Assembly: GCA_004297165.1 (NCBI GenBank)
Contig: SCUJ01000006.1
Location: forward strand, 62,001-126,000
DNA from: Gammaproteobacteria bacterium
GTDB lineage: Bacteria; Pseudomonadota; Gammaproteobacteria; Eutrophobiales; Eutrophobiaceae
Direction of reading: 5' to 3'
Length of the DNA: 64,000 bases
Shown: one piece after another, positions 18,869 to 26,800 of the stretch
How positions within the stretch are numbered: position 1 is the stretch's first letter
Layout of the letters: every line of letters begins with the position of its first letter
Position numbers and translations under genes: made by a program
The notes under the pieces: model-generated
The model's input: only the letters and a program-made list of their open reading frames with translations
Told to the model about the DNA's origin: nothing
The model's database searches: none

Positions 18869-21139
18869 TCAAGGCTCCGTCGCGGTCTCCCGCTCCAGGA
18901 TCTCGATGTCGATGTCATCGCCGGCCAGGCCGACGATGAAATGCCCGCCATGCACCAGCTTGCCGAAGAGCAACTCCTCGGCCAGGGGCTTTTTGATCTT
19001 TTCCTGAATCAGGCGGGCCATGGGCCGCGCGCCCATGATCTTGTCGTAACCGTGCTCCGCGAGCCAGCGCCGGGCGTCTTCGTCCACGTCCATCGTAACC
19101 TTCTTGTCGTCGAGCTGGGTCTGCAATTCCACCAGGAACTTGTCGACCACGTTCAGGATGGTGTCGCGTTCCAGGGGCTCGAACTCGATGATGGCGTCGA
19201 GTCGGTTCCTAAATTCCGGGCTGAAGGCGCGCTTGATCTCCTCCATCGCGTCATGGCTGTGATCCTGCGCGGTGAAGCCCATCGAACTGCGGCTGATCCG
19301 TTCCGCGCCGGCGTTGGTCGTCATGATGATGATCACATTCCGGAAATCGCTCTTGCGGCCGTTGGTGTCGGTGAGGGTCCCGTGATCCATCACCTGGAGC
19401 AGGAGGTTGAAGACATCGGGATGCGCCTTCTCCATCTCATCGAGGAGCAGGACCGCGTGCGGATGCTTGTTGACGGCGTCGGTGAGCAGCCCGCCCTGAT
19501 CGAAGCCCACATAACCCGGAGGCGCGCCGATGAGGCGCGAGACCGTATGCCGCTCCATGTATTCGGACATGTCGAAGCGGACGAGTTCGATGCCCATGAT
19601 GTTCGCCAGTTGCCGGCTGACCTCGGTCTTGCCGACGCCGGTCGGGCCGGCGAAGAGGAAGGAACCGATCGGAGTCTGGGGATTGCCGAGACCGGATCGG
19701 GAGGTCTTGATGGCGGTGGTCAACGTCGAAATGGCCTTGTCCTGACCGAACACCACCATCTTCAGGTTCCGCTCCAGATTCTTCATCACATCCTTGTCGG
19801 TGGAGGTGACGGTCTTCGGCGGGATGCGGGCGATCTTGGCGACGATGTTCTCGATATCCGTCACGCCGATGGTTTTTTTCCGCTTGGACGGCGGCAAAAG
19901 CATCTGGGAGGCCCCGGCCTCGTCGATGATGTCGATCGCCTTGTCCGGCAGGTGGCGGTCGGTGAGGTAGCGATCGGTCAACTCGACCGCAGAGCGCAGC
20001 GCCTGATTCGTGTATTTGACGTGATGATGATCCTCGAAGCGGGATTTCAGCCCGTGCAGGATCTTGACGGCCTCTTCGATGGAGGGTTCGGCGATGTCGA
20101 TCTTCTGGAAGCGCCGGGCGAGGGCGCGATCCTTCTCGAAGATGCCGCGGAATTCCTGATAGGTGGTGGATCCGATGCATTTGATATCGCCGGAGGCCAG
20201 CACCGGTTTGATGATGTTGGAGGCATCCATGACGCCGCCGGATGCGGCCCCGGCGCCGATGATGGTATGGATCTCGTCGATGAAAAGGATCGAACCAGGC
20301 GCTTTTTTCAACTGGGCGATCACCGCCTTGAGGCGTTTCTCGAAATCGCCGCGGTATTTCGTGCCCGCCAGCAAGGCGCCCATGTCCAACGCGTAGATGA
20401 CGCTGTCCAATAACACCTCGGGCACTTCCTCATCGACGATCATCTTGGCGAGCCCTTCGGCGATGGCGGTTTTTCCGACCCCAGCCTCGCCGACGTAGAG
20501 CGGGTTGTTCTTCCGGCGCCGGCAGAGGATCTGAATCGTCCGTTGCACCTCATCCTCGCGCCCGATCAGCGGGTCAATCTTGCCCAGGCGGGCCATCTCG
20601 TTGAGGTTGCTGGCATATGCCTCGAGGGGATTCTGGCCACCGCCCTCGAGGTGGGTTTCGTCCTCGGTCGCGGCGCCGGGGGCGCTGTTGCCCTGGTTGG
20701 CCTCGGGGACCTTGGAGATGCCGTGCGAGATGTAGTTGACCACGTCCAGCCGGGCGATGTTCTGGCGGGTGAGAAAATAGGCGGCGTGCGACTCCCGTTC
20801 CCCGAATATCGCCACGAGCACGTTGGCCCCGGTAACCTCCTTCTTACCGGAGGATTGCACCTGAAACACCGCCCGCTGCAGGACGCGTTGGAAGCCCAGG
20901 GTGGGTTGTGTGTCACGTTCATCGTCGTCCCCGAGCAGGGGCGAATGCTCGTCGATGAAGCGGGTGAGTTCGTCGTGGAGGAGGTTGAGGTCCGCGCCAC
21001 AGGCCCGCAAGACCCTGGCGGCGGAGGAGTTGTCCAGCAAGGCCAGCAAGAGATGCTCCACCGTCATGAACTCGTGACGTTTCTCACGGGTCTTGCGCAA
21101 GGCATCGTTGAGCGTCTGTTCGAGTTCTTTATCCAGCAT
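18869..21139 (-). CDS. clpA: ATP-dependent Clp protease ATP-binding subunit ClpA
   Basis: A 756-residue AAA+ unfoldase. It has a Clp N-domain (about 1-140, starting MLDKELEQTLNDALRKTREK), a first AAA+ module with Walker A GEAGVGKTAIAEGLA and Walker B SILFIDEIHTIIGAG, and a second with GPTGVGKTEVSRQLA and AVLLLDEMEKAHPD. It feeds substrates to ClpP, which is not in the window. GAGAGG precedes ATG 21139. clpS lies 12 bases upstream on the same strand, the normal clpS-clpA pair. Confidence 0.97.
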   Translation of the reverse strand: MLDKELEQTLNDALRKTREKRHEFMTVEHLLLALLDNSSAARVLRACGADLNLLHDELTRFIDEHSPLLGDDDERDTQPTLGFQRVLQRAVFQVQSSGKKEVTGANVLVAIFGERESHAAYFLTRQNIARLDVVNYISHGISKVPEANQGNSAPGAATEDETHLEGGGQNPLEAYASNLNEMARLGKIDPLIGREDEVQRTIQILCRRRKNNPLYVGEAGVGKTAIAEGLAKMIVDEEVPEVLLDSVIYALDMGALLAGTKYRGDFEKRLKAVIAQLKKAPGSILFIDEIHTIIGAGAASGGVMDASNIIKPVLASGDIKCIGSTTYQEFRGIFEKDRALARRFQKIDIAEPSIEEAVKILHGLKSRFEDHHHVKYTNQALRSAVELTDRYLTDRHLPDKAIDIIDEAGASQMLLPPSKRKKTIGVTDIENIVAKIARIPPKTVTSTDKDVMKNLERNLKMVVFGQDKAISTLTTAIKTSRSGLGNPQTPIGSFLFAGPTGVGKTEVSRQLANIMGIELVRFDMSEYMERHTVSRLIGAPPGYVGFDQGGLLTDAVNKHPHAVLLLDEMEKAHPDVFNLLLQVMDHGTLTDTNGRKSDFRNVIIIMTTNAGAERISRSSMGFTAQDHSHDAMEEIKRAFSPEFRNRLDAIIEFEPLERDTILNVVDKFLVELQTQLDDKKVTMDVDEDARRWLAEHGYDKIMGARPMARLIQEKIKKPLAEELLFGKLVHGGHFIVGLAGDDIDIEILERETATEP

Positions 21140-21151
21140 CGTCTGAACCTC

Positions 21152-21472
21152 TCAGGCTTTTTCCATGGTGCATAACAGGGGGTGATTGTTTTCCCTCGAA
21201 TAGTCGTTCACCTGGGTTACTTTGGTCTCCGCTATATCGTAGGTATAGATTCCGCATACCCCTTTGCCCTTGGTATGAACCTCCAGCATGATCCGGGTGG
21301 CCGTTTCGCGGGTCATCGTGAAGAACGCCTCAAGAATGTGCACTACAAACTCCATGGGAGTGTAGTCGTCATTCAGGAGTATAACCTTGAACAACGGCGG
21401 CCGTTTCAGCTTGGGCTGGGCCTCTTTCAGGGCCAGGCCGTAATCGCTTTGTTTTTCCGTCTCCTTGCTCAT
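21152..21472 (-). CDS. clpS: ClpS adaptor of the ClpAP protease
   Basis: A 106-residue adaptor that delivers N-degron substrates to ClpA. The unstructured N-terminal arm (about 1-22) is followed by the core [20 protein letters not shown], where NDD is the N-end pocket motif, and by [19 protein letters not shown]. Start ATG 21472 gives a length close to E. coli ClpS; the ribosome binding site is weak. It precedes clpA by 12 bases. The roughly 200-base gap to the divergent Nudix gene must carry its promoter. Confidence 0.97.
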   Translation of the reverse strand: MSKETEKQSDYGLALKEAQPKLKRPPLFKVILLNDDYTPMEFVVHILEAFFTMTRETATRIMLEVHTKGKGVCGIYTYDIAETKVTQVNDYSRENNHPLLCTMEKA

Positions 21473-21674
21473 GCATCACATCGACAAGTATGGTCGTATT
21501 ACTGATTAATATTACATCATATAGCGGCATTCAGCGATGTAAAGTACACGCACGACCGCATCGGGACAGCGCTTTTCACGGCGCATGTCATTATCGCGAA
21601 TGACGACTATAATCGAAATAATTTATCCGCCCGGATTATCCGGTTATTCGACAACCCCAGTGACGTAATCCTCC

Positions 21675-22331
21675 ATGGAAAAACAGGATCAAGAGGCCGG
21701 CTTCCGGAAGTTATTTTTCAACCGTATCGCGGGTTTGACCAGTCGTGTTCCTTATGAATTCCCTCCCGAGTTGATTCCCCGCGGTCACCGGACCGCGGCG
21801 GTCCTGTTGATGTTCTGGCCGGAGGGGTCGGACGCGGTGGAAATGCTGTTCACCCGCCGAACCGAAACGGTCTCCAGTCATCGAGGTCAGGTCTCCTTCC
21901 CCGGCGGCGGCGTGCACGAGAACGAAGACCCCGCTGCGGCCGCCCTGCGGGAAACCCATGAAGAACTCGGTATTATTCCCGATCATATAGCGATCATGGG
22001 CCGTCTGGATGACGCCTGGAGCCGGCACGGCCATCATGTGATTCCCTATGTGGGGTGGCTGGAGCGCCGACCGGCGGTGATCCCCGATCCCAGGGAAGTG
22101 GCGGAGGTCATCTATGCGGATGTGGAGACGCTGCTGCGACCCGAATGCGACCGCAAACACCGCGTGGAGGTGAACGGCGAATGGCATACCACCCAGGCCT
22201 TCGCCTGGGAAGGCGGTTATGTCTGGGGTTTGACCGCCGATCTGTTGCTCGAGTTGTTCCTTTGGGTGAGGGGTAATCCATCCAACCGCGGGCCGCTGCG
22301 ACAAACGCGCATGGAACATTCGGGCGTGTAA
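21675..22331 (+). CDS. Nudix hydrolase, CoA pyrophosphatase-like
   Basis: A 218-residue enzyme. The signature LFTRRTETVSSHRGQVSFPGG is the CoA-specific (UPF0035) block, directly followed by a Nudix box in which G-x5-E-x7-RETHEELGI fits, with Thr in place of the usual aliphatic residue. Expected to hydrolyse CoA and its oxidised or acyl forms to 4'-phosphopantetheine and ADP. No Shine-Dalgarno is evident before ATG 21675; a TATAAT at 21608 could be its -10. It is convergent with dapE, and the two stops fall in a small hairpin (GGCGTGTAAG/CTTACGCC) that may serve both. Confidence 0.9.
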   Translation: MEKQDQEAGFRKLFFNRIAGLTSRVPYEFPPELIPRGHRTAAVLLMFWPEGSDAVEMLFTRRTETVSSHRGQVSFPGGGVHENEDPAAAALRETHEELGIIPDHIAIMGRLDDAWSRHGHHVIPYVGWLERRPAVIPDPREVAEVIYADVETLLRPECDRKHRVEVNGEWHTTQAFAWEGGYVWGLTADLLLELFLWVRGNPSNRGPLRQTRMEHSGV

Positions 22332-22339
22332 GGGAAGGC

Positions 22340-23470
22340 TTACGCCTCCCGGGTCAATAGATCCGTGATTATGCCTGTGTAGATCCGGGAGAGCGCATCG
22401 AGATCCGCGCAATCGACGCATTCATTGACTTTATGGATCGTGGCGTTCAAGGGGCCGAGTTCAATGACCTCGGCGCCAGTCGGGGCGACAAAGCGGCCGT
22501 CGGAGGTGCCGCCATCGGTCGAGAGATCGGCCTTGATACCGGTCGCCAGCAACACCTGCTTTTGCACGGCTTCCAGCAAGTCGCCCGATTGGGTCAGGAA
22601 CGGCAGGCCCGATGATCGCCATTCGAGGTGGTACTCGAGTTTGTGATGGTCGAGTATGGCCGTTGTCTCGCGTTTGAGGACGTCTTCCGTGACCTCGGTT
22701 GAATAGCGGTAATTGAACAACACCGTCAGACTTCCCGGGATGACATTATCCGCCCCAGTCCCGCCATGAATATTGGAGATCTGGAAACTGGTCGGGGGGT
22801 AGTATTGGTTCCCACGATCCCAAACCCTGGCGCGCAATTCCATGAGCGCCGGCAAGGCTTCGTGGATGGGATTACGGGCCTTGGTCGGATGGGCCACGTG
22901 CCCTTGTATGCCGCGTACATGCAGGGTGGCGTTCAGGGATCCGCGCCGACCGACCTTGATGACATCTCCCAGGCGTTCCCGGCTGGAGGGTTCGCCGACC
23001 AGACACCATTTGATCCGGACGCCATCCCGATCCAGTCTTTCCATCACCTTGCGGGTCCCGTGGATGGCTTCGCCTTCCTCGTCGCTGGTCAACAAGATGG
23101 CCAGCGTCCCAAGATGCCGGGGATATTGCTCCACGAATCTTTCCATGGCGGTGACCATCGCAGCGACGCTGCCCTTCATGTCCGCCGCGCCGCGGCCGAA
23201 GAGATGACCGTCACGAATCACCGGTACAAATGGATCGCTTGCCCAGGCGGTTCGCTCTCCAGCGGGCACGACATCGGTGTGGCCGAGCATGGCCAGCACG
23301 GGTTGAACCCGGCCGTGGACGGCCCAAAGGTTACTGACATTTCCGGAATCAGGACGGGTCACGGTGAATCCGCAGCCTTCGAGGCGACGGGCGATGATGT
23401 CCTGACAACCGCCATCTTCCGGAGTCACGGAGGGGCAGGCGACGAGTTGCTGGGCGAGCGCGATGGTCAT
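22340..23470 (-). CDS. dapE: succinyl-diaminopimelate desuccinylase
   Basis: A 376-residue M20 zinc enzyme of the lysine/diaminopimelate pathway, aligning end to end with E. coli DapE. Landmarks: LGHTDVVPAGE, FGRGAADMKGSVAAMV, LLTSDEEGEAIHGT, CLVGEPSS, GRRGSLNATLHVRGIQGHVA, TGADNVIPG and GGTSDGRFVAPTGAEVIELG. The start must be ATG 23470 because the domain begins there; no Shine-Dalgarno is seen on this strand. It diverges from the protease gene with only 22 bases between the two starts, so the promoters must overlap coding sequence. Confidence 0.96.
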   Translation of the reverse strand: MTIALAQQLVACPSVTPEDGGCQDIIARRLEGCGFTVTRPDSGNVSNLWAVHGRVQPVLAMLGHTDVVPAGERTAWASDPFVPVIRDGHLFGRGAADMKGSVAAMVTAMERFVEQYPRHLGTLAILLTSDEEGEAIHGTRKVMERLDRDGVRIKWCLVGEPSSRERLGDVIKVGRRGSLNATLHVRGIQGHVAHPTKARNPIHEALPALMELRARVWDRGNQYYPPTSFQISNIHGGTGADNVIPGSLTVLFNYRYSTEVTEDVLKRETTAILDHHKLEYHLEWRSSGLPFLTQSGDLLEAVQKQVLLATGIKADLSTDGGTSDGRFVAPTGAEVIELGPLNATIHKVNECVDCADLDALSRIYTGIITDLLTREA

Positions 23471-23492
23471 GGGGGAGGTATTATACAGAAGA

Positions 23493-24011
23493 ATGAGAGA
23501 TCGACCTGACCAGGACAATCGCCGTGAACAACGCGCCATGCTCGGCTGGCGTGAATGGGTGGCGTTGCCTGAACTCGGGATCGCCGCCATCAAGGCCAAG
23601 GTGGATACCGGCGCGCGCACCTCGGCGCTGCATTGTTTCGACGTGGCCGAATTCATGGAAGACCGCCGCAGGATGGTCCGCTTCAGTCTGCATCCGCTGC
23701 AGAACCGGAAGGACATCGCCATCCATTGCCGGATGCCGTTGCTCGATCGGCGGTTGGTCAAGGACTCCGGCGGTCACAGCGAGGAGCGCTATGTCATCAC
23801 CACGCCGATCATGGTGGGCGAACTTCGCTACCAGACGGAGATCACCCTGACCAATCGCGAGGACATGCAGTTTCGGATGTTGCTGGGGAGAACGGCGCTC
23901 AACGCCGCGGGTTTTCACGTCAACCCCGGGGCGTCCTATCTGACCGGGCGCGAACTAATCCGGGCCTATCTGAAAAGCGGGCGGGTACGGCAGGCCCTGG
24001 CGCGCAAGTAA
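23493..24011 (+). CDS. putative ATP-dependent zinc protease (RimK-associated, retropepsin-like)
   Basis: A 172-residue protein of the family usually annotated as ATP-dependent zinc protease and often encoded beside RimK. Core motif LGWREWVALPELGIAAIKAK continues into VDTGARTSALHC, an aspartyl-protease-like DTG, and the C-terminal GRTALNAAGFHVNPGASYL is also conserved. No rimK lies nearby. ATG 23493 is chosen as the first Met outside the dapE coding sequence; the family core begins at residue 17, so ATG 23538 is possible. Actual protease activity is not established by sequence. Confidence 0.82.
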   Translation: MRDRPDQDNRREQRAMLGWREWVALPELGIAAIKAKVDTGARTSALHCFDVAEFMEDRRRMVRFSLHPLQNRKDIAIHCRMPLLDRRLVKDSGGHSEERYVITTPIMVGELRYQTEITLTNREDMQFRMLLGRTALNAAGFHVNPGASYLTGRELIRAYLKSGRVRQALARK

Positions 24012-24039
24012 GCTGAATCCTACCCGGATCCGTCCGGCA

Positions 24040-24276
24040 TCAAAAATCCGGATCGGTATCCAGATCGTAGATCTCGTCCTGAAGTATCTTGTTCAACTCG
24101 CGCATTTCCCGCAGTTGCTCTATCTTGCGCCAGGCCGAGCGGTTCTGCACAGCCGCTGCCTTGGCTGCTTCTTCCGCCAGTGTTTCATCATCCACGAACT
24201 CCAACTCTTTTTCCTCTTCTTCTACGAAATCCTCTTCCAGATCTTCATCGACAGAGATGTTTTCCCGTGCTTTCAT
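24040..24276 (-). CDS. small acidic protein, PA3496-like
   Basis: A 78-residue protein with a strongly acidic N-terminal half (runs of Asp and Glu at about 10-35) and a basic-amphipathic C-terminal helix ending RKIEQLREMRELNKILQDE. That arrangement resembles the PA3496 family of Gammaproteobacteria, sometimes called putative envelope integrity proteins, though no function is proven. AGAGG is well placed before ATG 24276. It ends 29 bases from the opposing protease gene stop and precedes nothing obvious. Confidence 0.65.
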   Translation of the reverse strand: MKARENISVDEDLEEDFVEEEEKELEFVDDETLAEEAAKAAAVQNRSAWRKIEQLREMRELNKILQDEIYDLDTDPDF

Positions 24277-24344
24277 TGGACCTCTACTCGTGTACCCGTT
24301 AATTCTTAATCAAGCTCACCCCGTTAAAGTCTACTAATCCCAAC

Positions 24345-25166
24345 TCATGGATTCAAGGTGCTCCCGAAAATGGCGATGACTTCCTCGACCTTGCCCCGCG
24401 AGGCATGGTCGGGTCCGATCGAACGCCGCACGCGCAGGGTCTCGATCCGGGCGCCCAGGCTCTTGTAGAGTTTCCGGATCGCCGGGGTGTTGTGATTGGA
24501 GATGATTACCTGAATGCCGCGGCCGGCGATCGTGCGCGCCCGTTCCGCCAGGCGCTCCTGGTCCGGCCAGGCAAAACCGCCGGCATGATATGCGGTGAAA
24601 TTCGCGGTCGCGCTGAGCGGGTCATAGGGCGGGTCGCAGTAAACCACGTCCCCTTCCACCACGAGATCCAGACATTGCTGATAATCGGCCCGCAGAAACT
24701 CGGCGCGGACGGATTTCTGCTGGAAGTGGCGCAACTCCCGTTCCGGGAAGTAGGGTTTGGCATACCGGCCGAACGGCGTGTTGAAGAGACGTTTGCTGTT
24801 GTATCGGATCAGGCCGTTGTAGCAATGGCGATTGAGATAGAGAAAGATCGCCGCCCGGCGGCGTGGATTGCGCGAGGCGTTGAATTCATCGCGCAACCGG
24901 TAATAGACATCGGCGGCGTTGTTTTCCGGCTGGAAGAATCTACGGCAGTAACGAATGAAGGATTCGCCTTCAGCGGTCAGCAGAGAGAAGAGACTTATCA
25001 GGTCCGGGTTGCTGTCCGCCAGCAGATAACGATCGAACGCCGCGTTGGTGAATATGGCCCCGGAACCGGTGAAGGGTTCGACCAGGCGCTTTCCCGGTTC
25101 CATCTTCGAGCAGATCAAGGCGCTGAGCCGGTGTTTGCCCCCGGGCCATTTCAGGAATGGTTTCAA
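24345..25166 (-). CDS. dam: DNA adenine methylase, Dam family (D12 class)
   Basis: A 273-residue N6-adenine methyltransferase, probably GATC-specific by homology. FLKWPGGK at the N-terminus is the SAM-contacting motif, PFTGSGAIFTN is motif I, and VVYCDPPYDPL is catalytic motif IV. The only usable start is TTG at 25166, because the FLKWPGGK motif begins at residue 4 and a stop lies four codons upstream; no Shine-Dalgarno is visible. That upstream stop is the yciI stop, so dam is in the same frame as yciI and 9 bases behind it, which suggests translational coupling. No cognate restriction gene is nearby, so it looks like a solitary regulatory or repair methylase. Confidence 0.93.
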   Translation of the reverse strand: MKPFLKWPGGKHRLSALICSKMEPGKRLVEPFTGSGAIFTNAAFDRYLLADSNPDLISLFSLLTAEGESFIRYCRRFFQPENNAADVYYRLRDEFNASRNPRRRAAIFLYLNRHCYNGLIRYNSKRLFNTPFGRYAKPYFPERELRHFQQKSVRAEFLRADYQQCLDLVVEGDVVYCDPPYDPLSATANFTAYHAGGFAWPDQERLAERARTIAGRGIQVIISNHNTPAIRKLYKSLGARIETLRVRRSIGPDHASRGKVEEVIAIFGSTLNP

Positions 25167-25175
25167 GAAAATCGA

Positions 25176-25475
25176 TCAGGGGAGGGTCTGCCGGAACGGC
25201 CTGACCGTCACCTGGCGATAGACGCCCGCCTTCAGGAACGGCTCTTCGGCGGCCCAGGCTTCGGCCTCCGCGAGACTCGAAAACTCGGCGATGATGAGAC
25301 TGCCGCTGAAGCCGGCGGGACCCGGATCGGGATTGTCGATGGCCGGGAACGGTCCGGCGAGGAGGAGACGTCCTTCCTCCTGCAGGGACTTCAAACGGGC
25401 AAGATGCGCCGGCCGGTGCGCGGTCCTGCCGTCCAGACTATTTTCGACATCCTCGCAGATAAAGGCATAGTACAT
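25176..25475 (-). CDS. yciI: YciI family protein
   Basis: A 99-residue protein of the YciI family (dimeric alpha/beta fold related to ferredoxin-like folds). It shows MYYAFICEDVENS, the His-Asp region RTAHRPAHLARLKSLQ, and LLLAGPFPAIDNPDPGPAGF with GSLIIAEFSSLAEAEAWAAE. Enzymatic role is unknown in most members. It begins 2 bases after the yciB stop and is followed in frame by dam, so yciB-yciI-dam is a single leftward unit. Confidence 0.92.
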   Translation of the reverse strand: MYYAFICEDVENSLDGRTAHRPAHLARLKSLQEEGRLLLAGPFPAIDNPDPGPAGFSGSLIIAEFSSLAEAEAWAAEEPFLKAGVYRQVTVRPFRQTLP

Positions 25476-25477
25476 AT

Positions 25478-26038
25478 TTATTTCCCGTTGTTTTCCGGCT
25501 GGATCATGTAACGCGACAGATACAGGACCAGTCCCAGTATGTAGACAAAATTGATCGCCAGGATCCCGAACACCTTGAACATCGCCCAGGTCTCGGTTGG
25601 AAAGTTATAGGCCACATACAGATTCACGAGGCCGAGCAGCGAAAAGAACCCGACCAGGCTGAGGTTGGCGCGCCTCCAGACAGCGGGTGGCGCGGCAAAG
25701 AGGTGGCCCATGATCCGCGCGCAGATATTCTTCACGCCGATGAATTCGCTGCCGAGGCAAATGGCGGCGAAGACCCAGAAGACCAGGGTCGGTTTCCATT
25801 TGATGAAACGCTCGTCATGCAGCAGCAGGGTGGCTGAGCCAAGCGCGAGCACAATGATGAAGATGATCAGATATTGTTTTTCCAGACGCCGGCTGACCAG
25901 AGAGGCGATAACGACTTGTAGAAAAGAGGTGATTATGAGAACTTTGGTCGCCAGATAGATCCCTTCCTGGCGCGTTTCCGGTAGATAAAGGGCCACGAGA
26001 AAGGCCAGCGCCGGAAAAAAGTCGAAGAGAAATTTCAT
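25478..26038 (-). CDS. yciB: inner-membrane septation protein A homologue (YciB/IspZ)
   Basis: A 186-residue inner-membrane protein with about five hydrophobic segments, matching YciB: MKFLFDFFPALAFLVALYL at the N-terminus, LHDERFIKWKPTLVFWVFA in the middle, and WRRANLSLVGFFSLLGLVNL with NFPTETWAMFKVFG near the end. The family affects cell-envelope synthesis and division. ATG 26038 is the family start; an earlier in-frame start at 26161 would run into the divergent YciO gene. Followed closely by yciI, as in many Gammaproteobacteria. Confidence 0.94.
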   Translation of the reverse strand: MKFLFDFFPALAFLVALYLPETRQEGIYLATKVLIITSFLQVVIASLVSRRLEKQYLIIFIIVLALGSATLLLHDERFIKWKPTLVFWVFAAICLGSEFIGVKNICARIMGHLFAAPPAVWRRANLSLVGFFSLLGLVNLYVAYNFPTETWAMFKVFGILAINFVYILGLVLYLSRYMIQPENNGK

Positions 26039-26091
26039 CGCTCGAATAATAACCCGGTTCCTGAACCAGCCGAAATGATTTGTATAATTCC

Positions 26092-26709
26092 ATGGCCAGA
26101 TTGTTAGCCCTCCATCCGGTAACGCCACAAGAGCGCCTGCTCGGACAGATTGTCGCGACACTGCGCGAGGGCGGTATTATCGTGTTGCCGACGGATTCGA
26201 GTTATGCCCTGGCCTGTCTTACGGGCCAGCGTGACGCGGTCGAGCGGATCATCCGGATCCGTCATCTGGATCCACGCCACAATCTGACCATCCTGTGCCG
26301 GGATCTGTCCGACATCAGCACCTATGCCCGGATGGACAACGCCGCCTACCGGCTCATCAAACGCCTGACGCCCGGACCCTATACCTTTCTCCTCAAGGCG
26401 ACGAAGGATGTCCCGCGTCGATTGCAGCACCCGCAGAAAAAGACCATCGGTTTGCGGGTGCCGGCCGATAAACGCGCCCTGGCCGTGCTGGAGATGTTGC
26501 GCGAACCCTTGCTCAGCACCAGCCTGATCCTTCCCGGCGAGACGCTGCCCGAAACCGACCCCGGCGAGATAGATCACAAAATCGGCAAACTGGTGGATCT
26601 GATCGTCGATGGCGAGGCCGGCGGGCTGGAGCCGACGACCGTGCTCGATCTCACCACGGGCGTTCCCCTGATAGTCAGGCAGGGGCGGGGCGATACCTCG
26701 ATGATTTAA
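26092..26709 (+). CDS. Sua5/YciO/YrdC-family protein (YciO type)
   Basis: A 205-residue protein with the YrdC fold: GGIIVLPTDSSYALAC, RIIRIRHLDPRHNLTILC, and RLTPGPYTFLLKATKDVPRR followed by KKTIGLRVPAD. Related enzymes make threonylcarbamoyl-AMP for tRNA t6A37; YciO-type members are paralogues whose activity is less certain, and the position before trpS-scpA-scpB fits YciO. ATG 26092 is preferred over TTG 26080. No clear Shine-Dalgarno. It diverges from yciB across about 53 bases. Confidence 0.88.
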   Translation: MARLLALHPVTPQERLLGQIVATLREGGIIVLPTDSSYALACLTGQRDAVERIIRIRHLDPRHNLTILCRDLSDISTYARMDNAAYRLIKRLTPGPYTFLLKATKDVPRRLQHPQKKTIGLRVPADKRALAVLEMLREPLLSTSLILPGETLPETDPGEIDHKIGKLVDLIVDGEAGGLEPTTVLDLTTGVPLIVRQGRGDTSMI

Positions 26710-26737
26710 GGGGTTCGAGCCCGGCAGAAAAAAGTCC

Positions 26738-26765
26738 CTTTAACGATGGACTGTCATTGTATAAT
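26738..26765 (+). promoter_or_regulatory. candidate promoter for trpS
   Basis: CTTTAA (26738-26743) and a consensus TATAAT (26760-26765) are 16 bases apart, ending 35 bases before the trpS start. The -35 match is weak. Confidence 0.4.
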
Positions 26766-26800
26766 CCCCGCCCTGTCACGACCTCTCACAGGAGTAAAAC

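Noticed and set aside
18941-20413. A 490-codon open frame on the plus strand across clpA
   Set aside because: Antisense shadow of GC-rich clpA with no recognisable domain; clpA is certain.
21608-21613. TATAAT as promoter of the Nudix gene
   Set aside because: No -35 at the right distance; mentioned only within the gene entry.
24345-25166. Part of a restriction-modification system
   Set aside because: No endonuclease gene beside it; the neighbours are yciI and a small acidic protein, so a solitary Dam is more likely.
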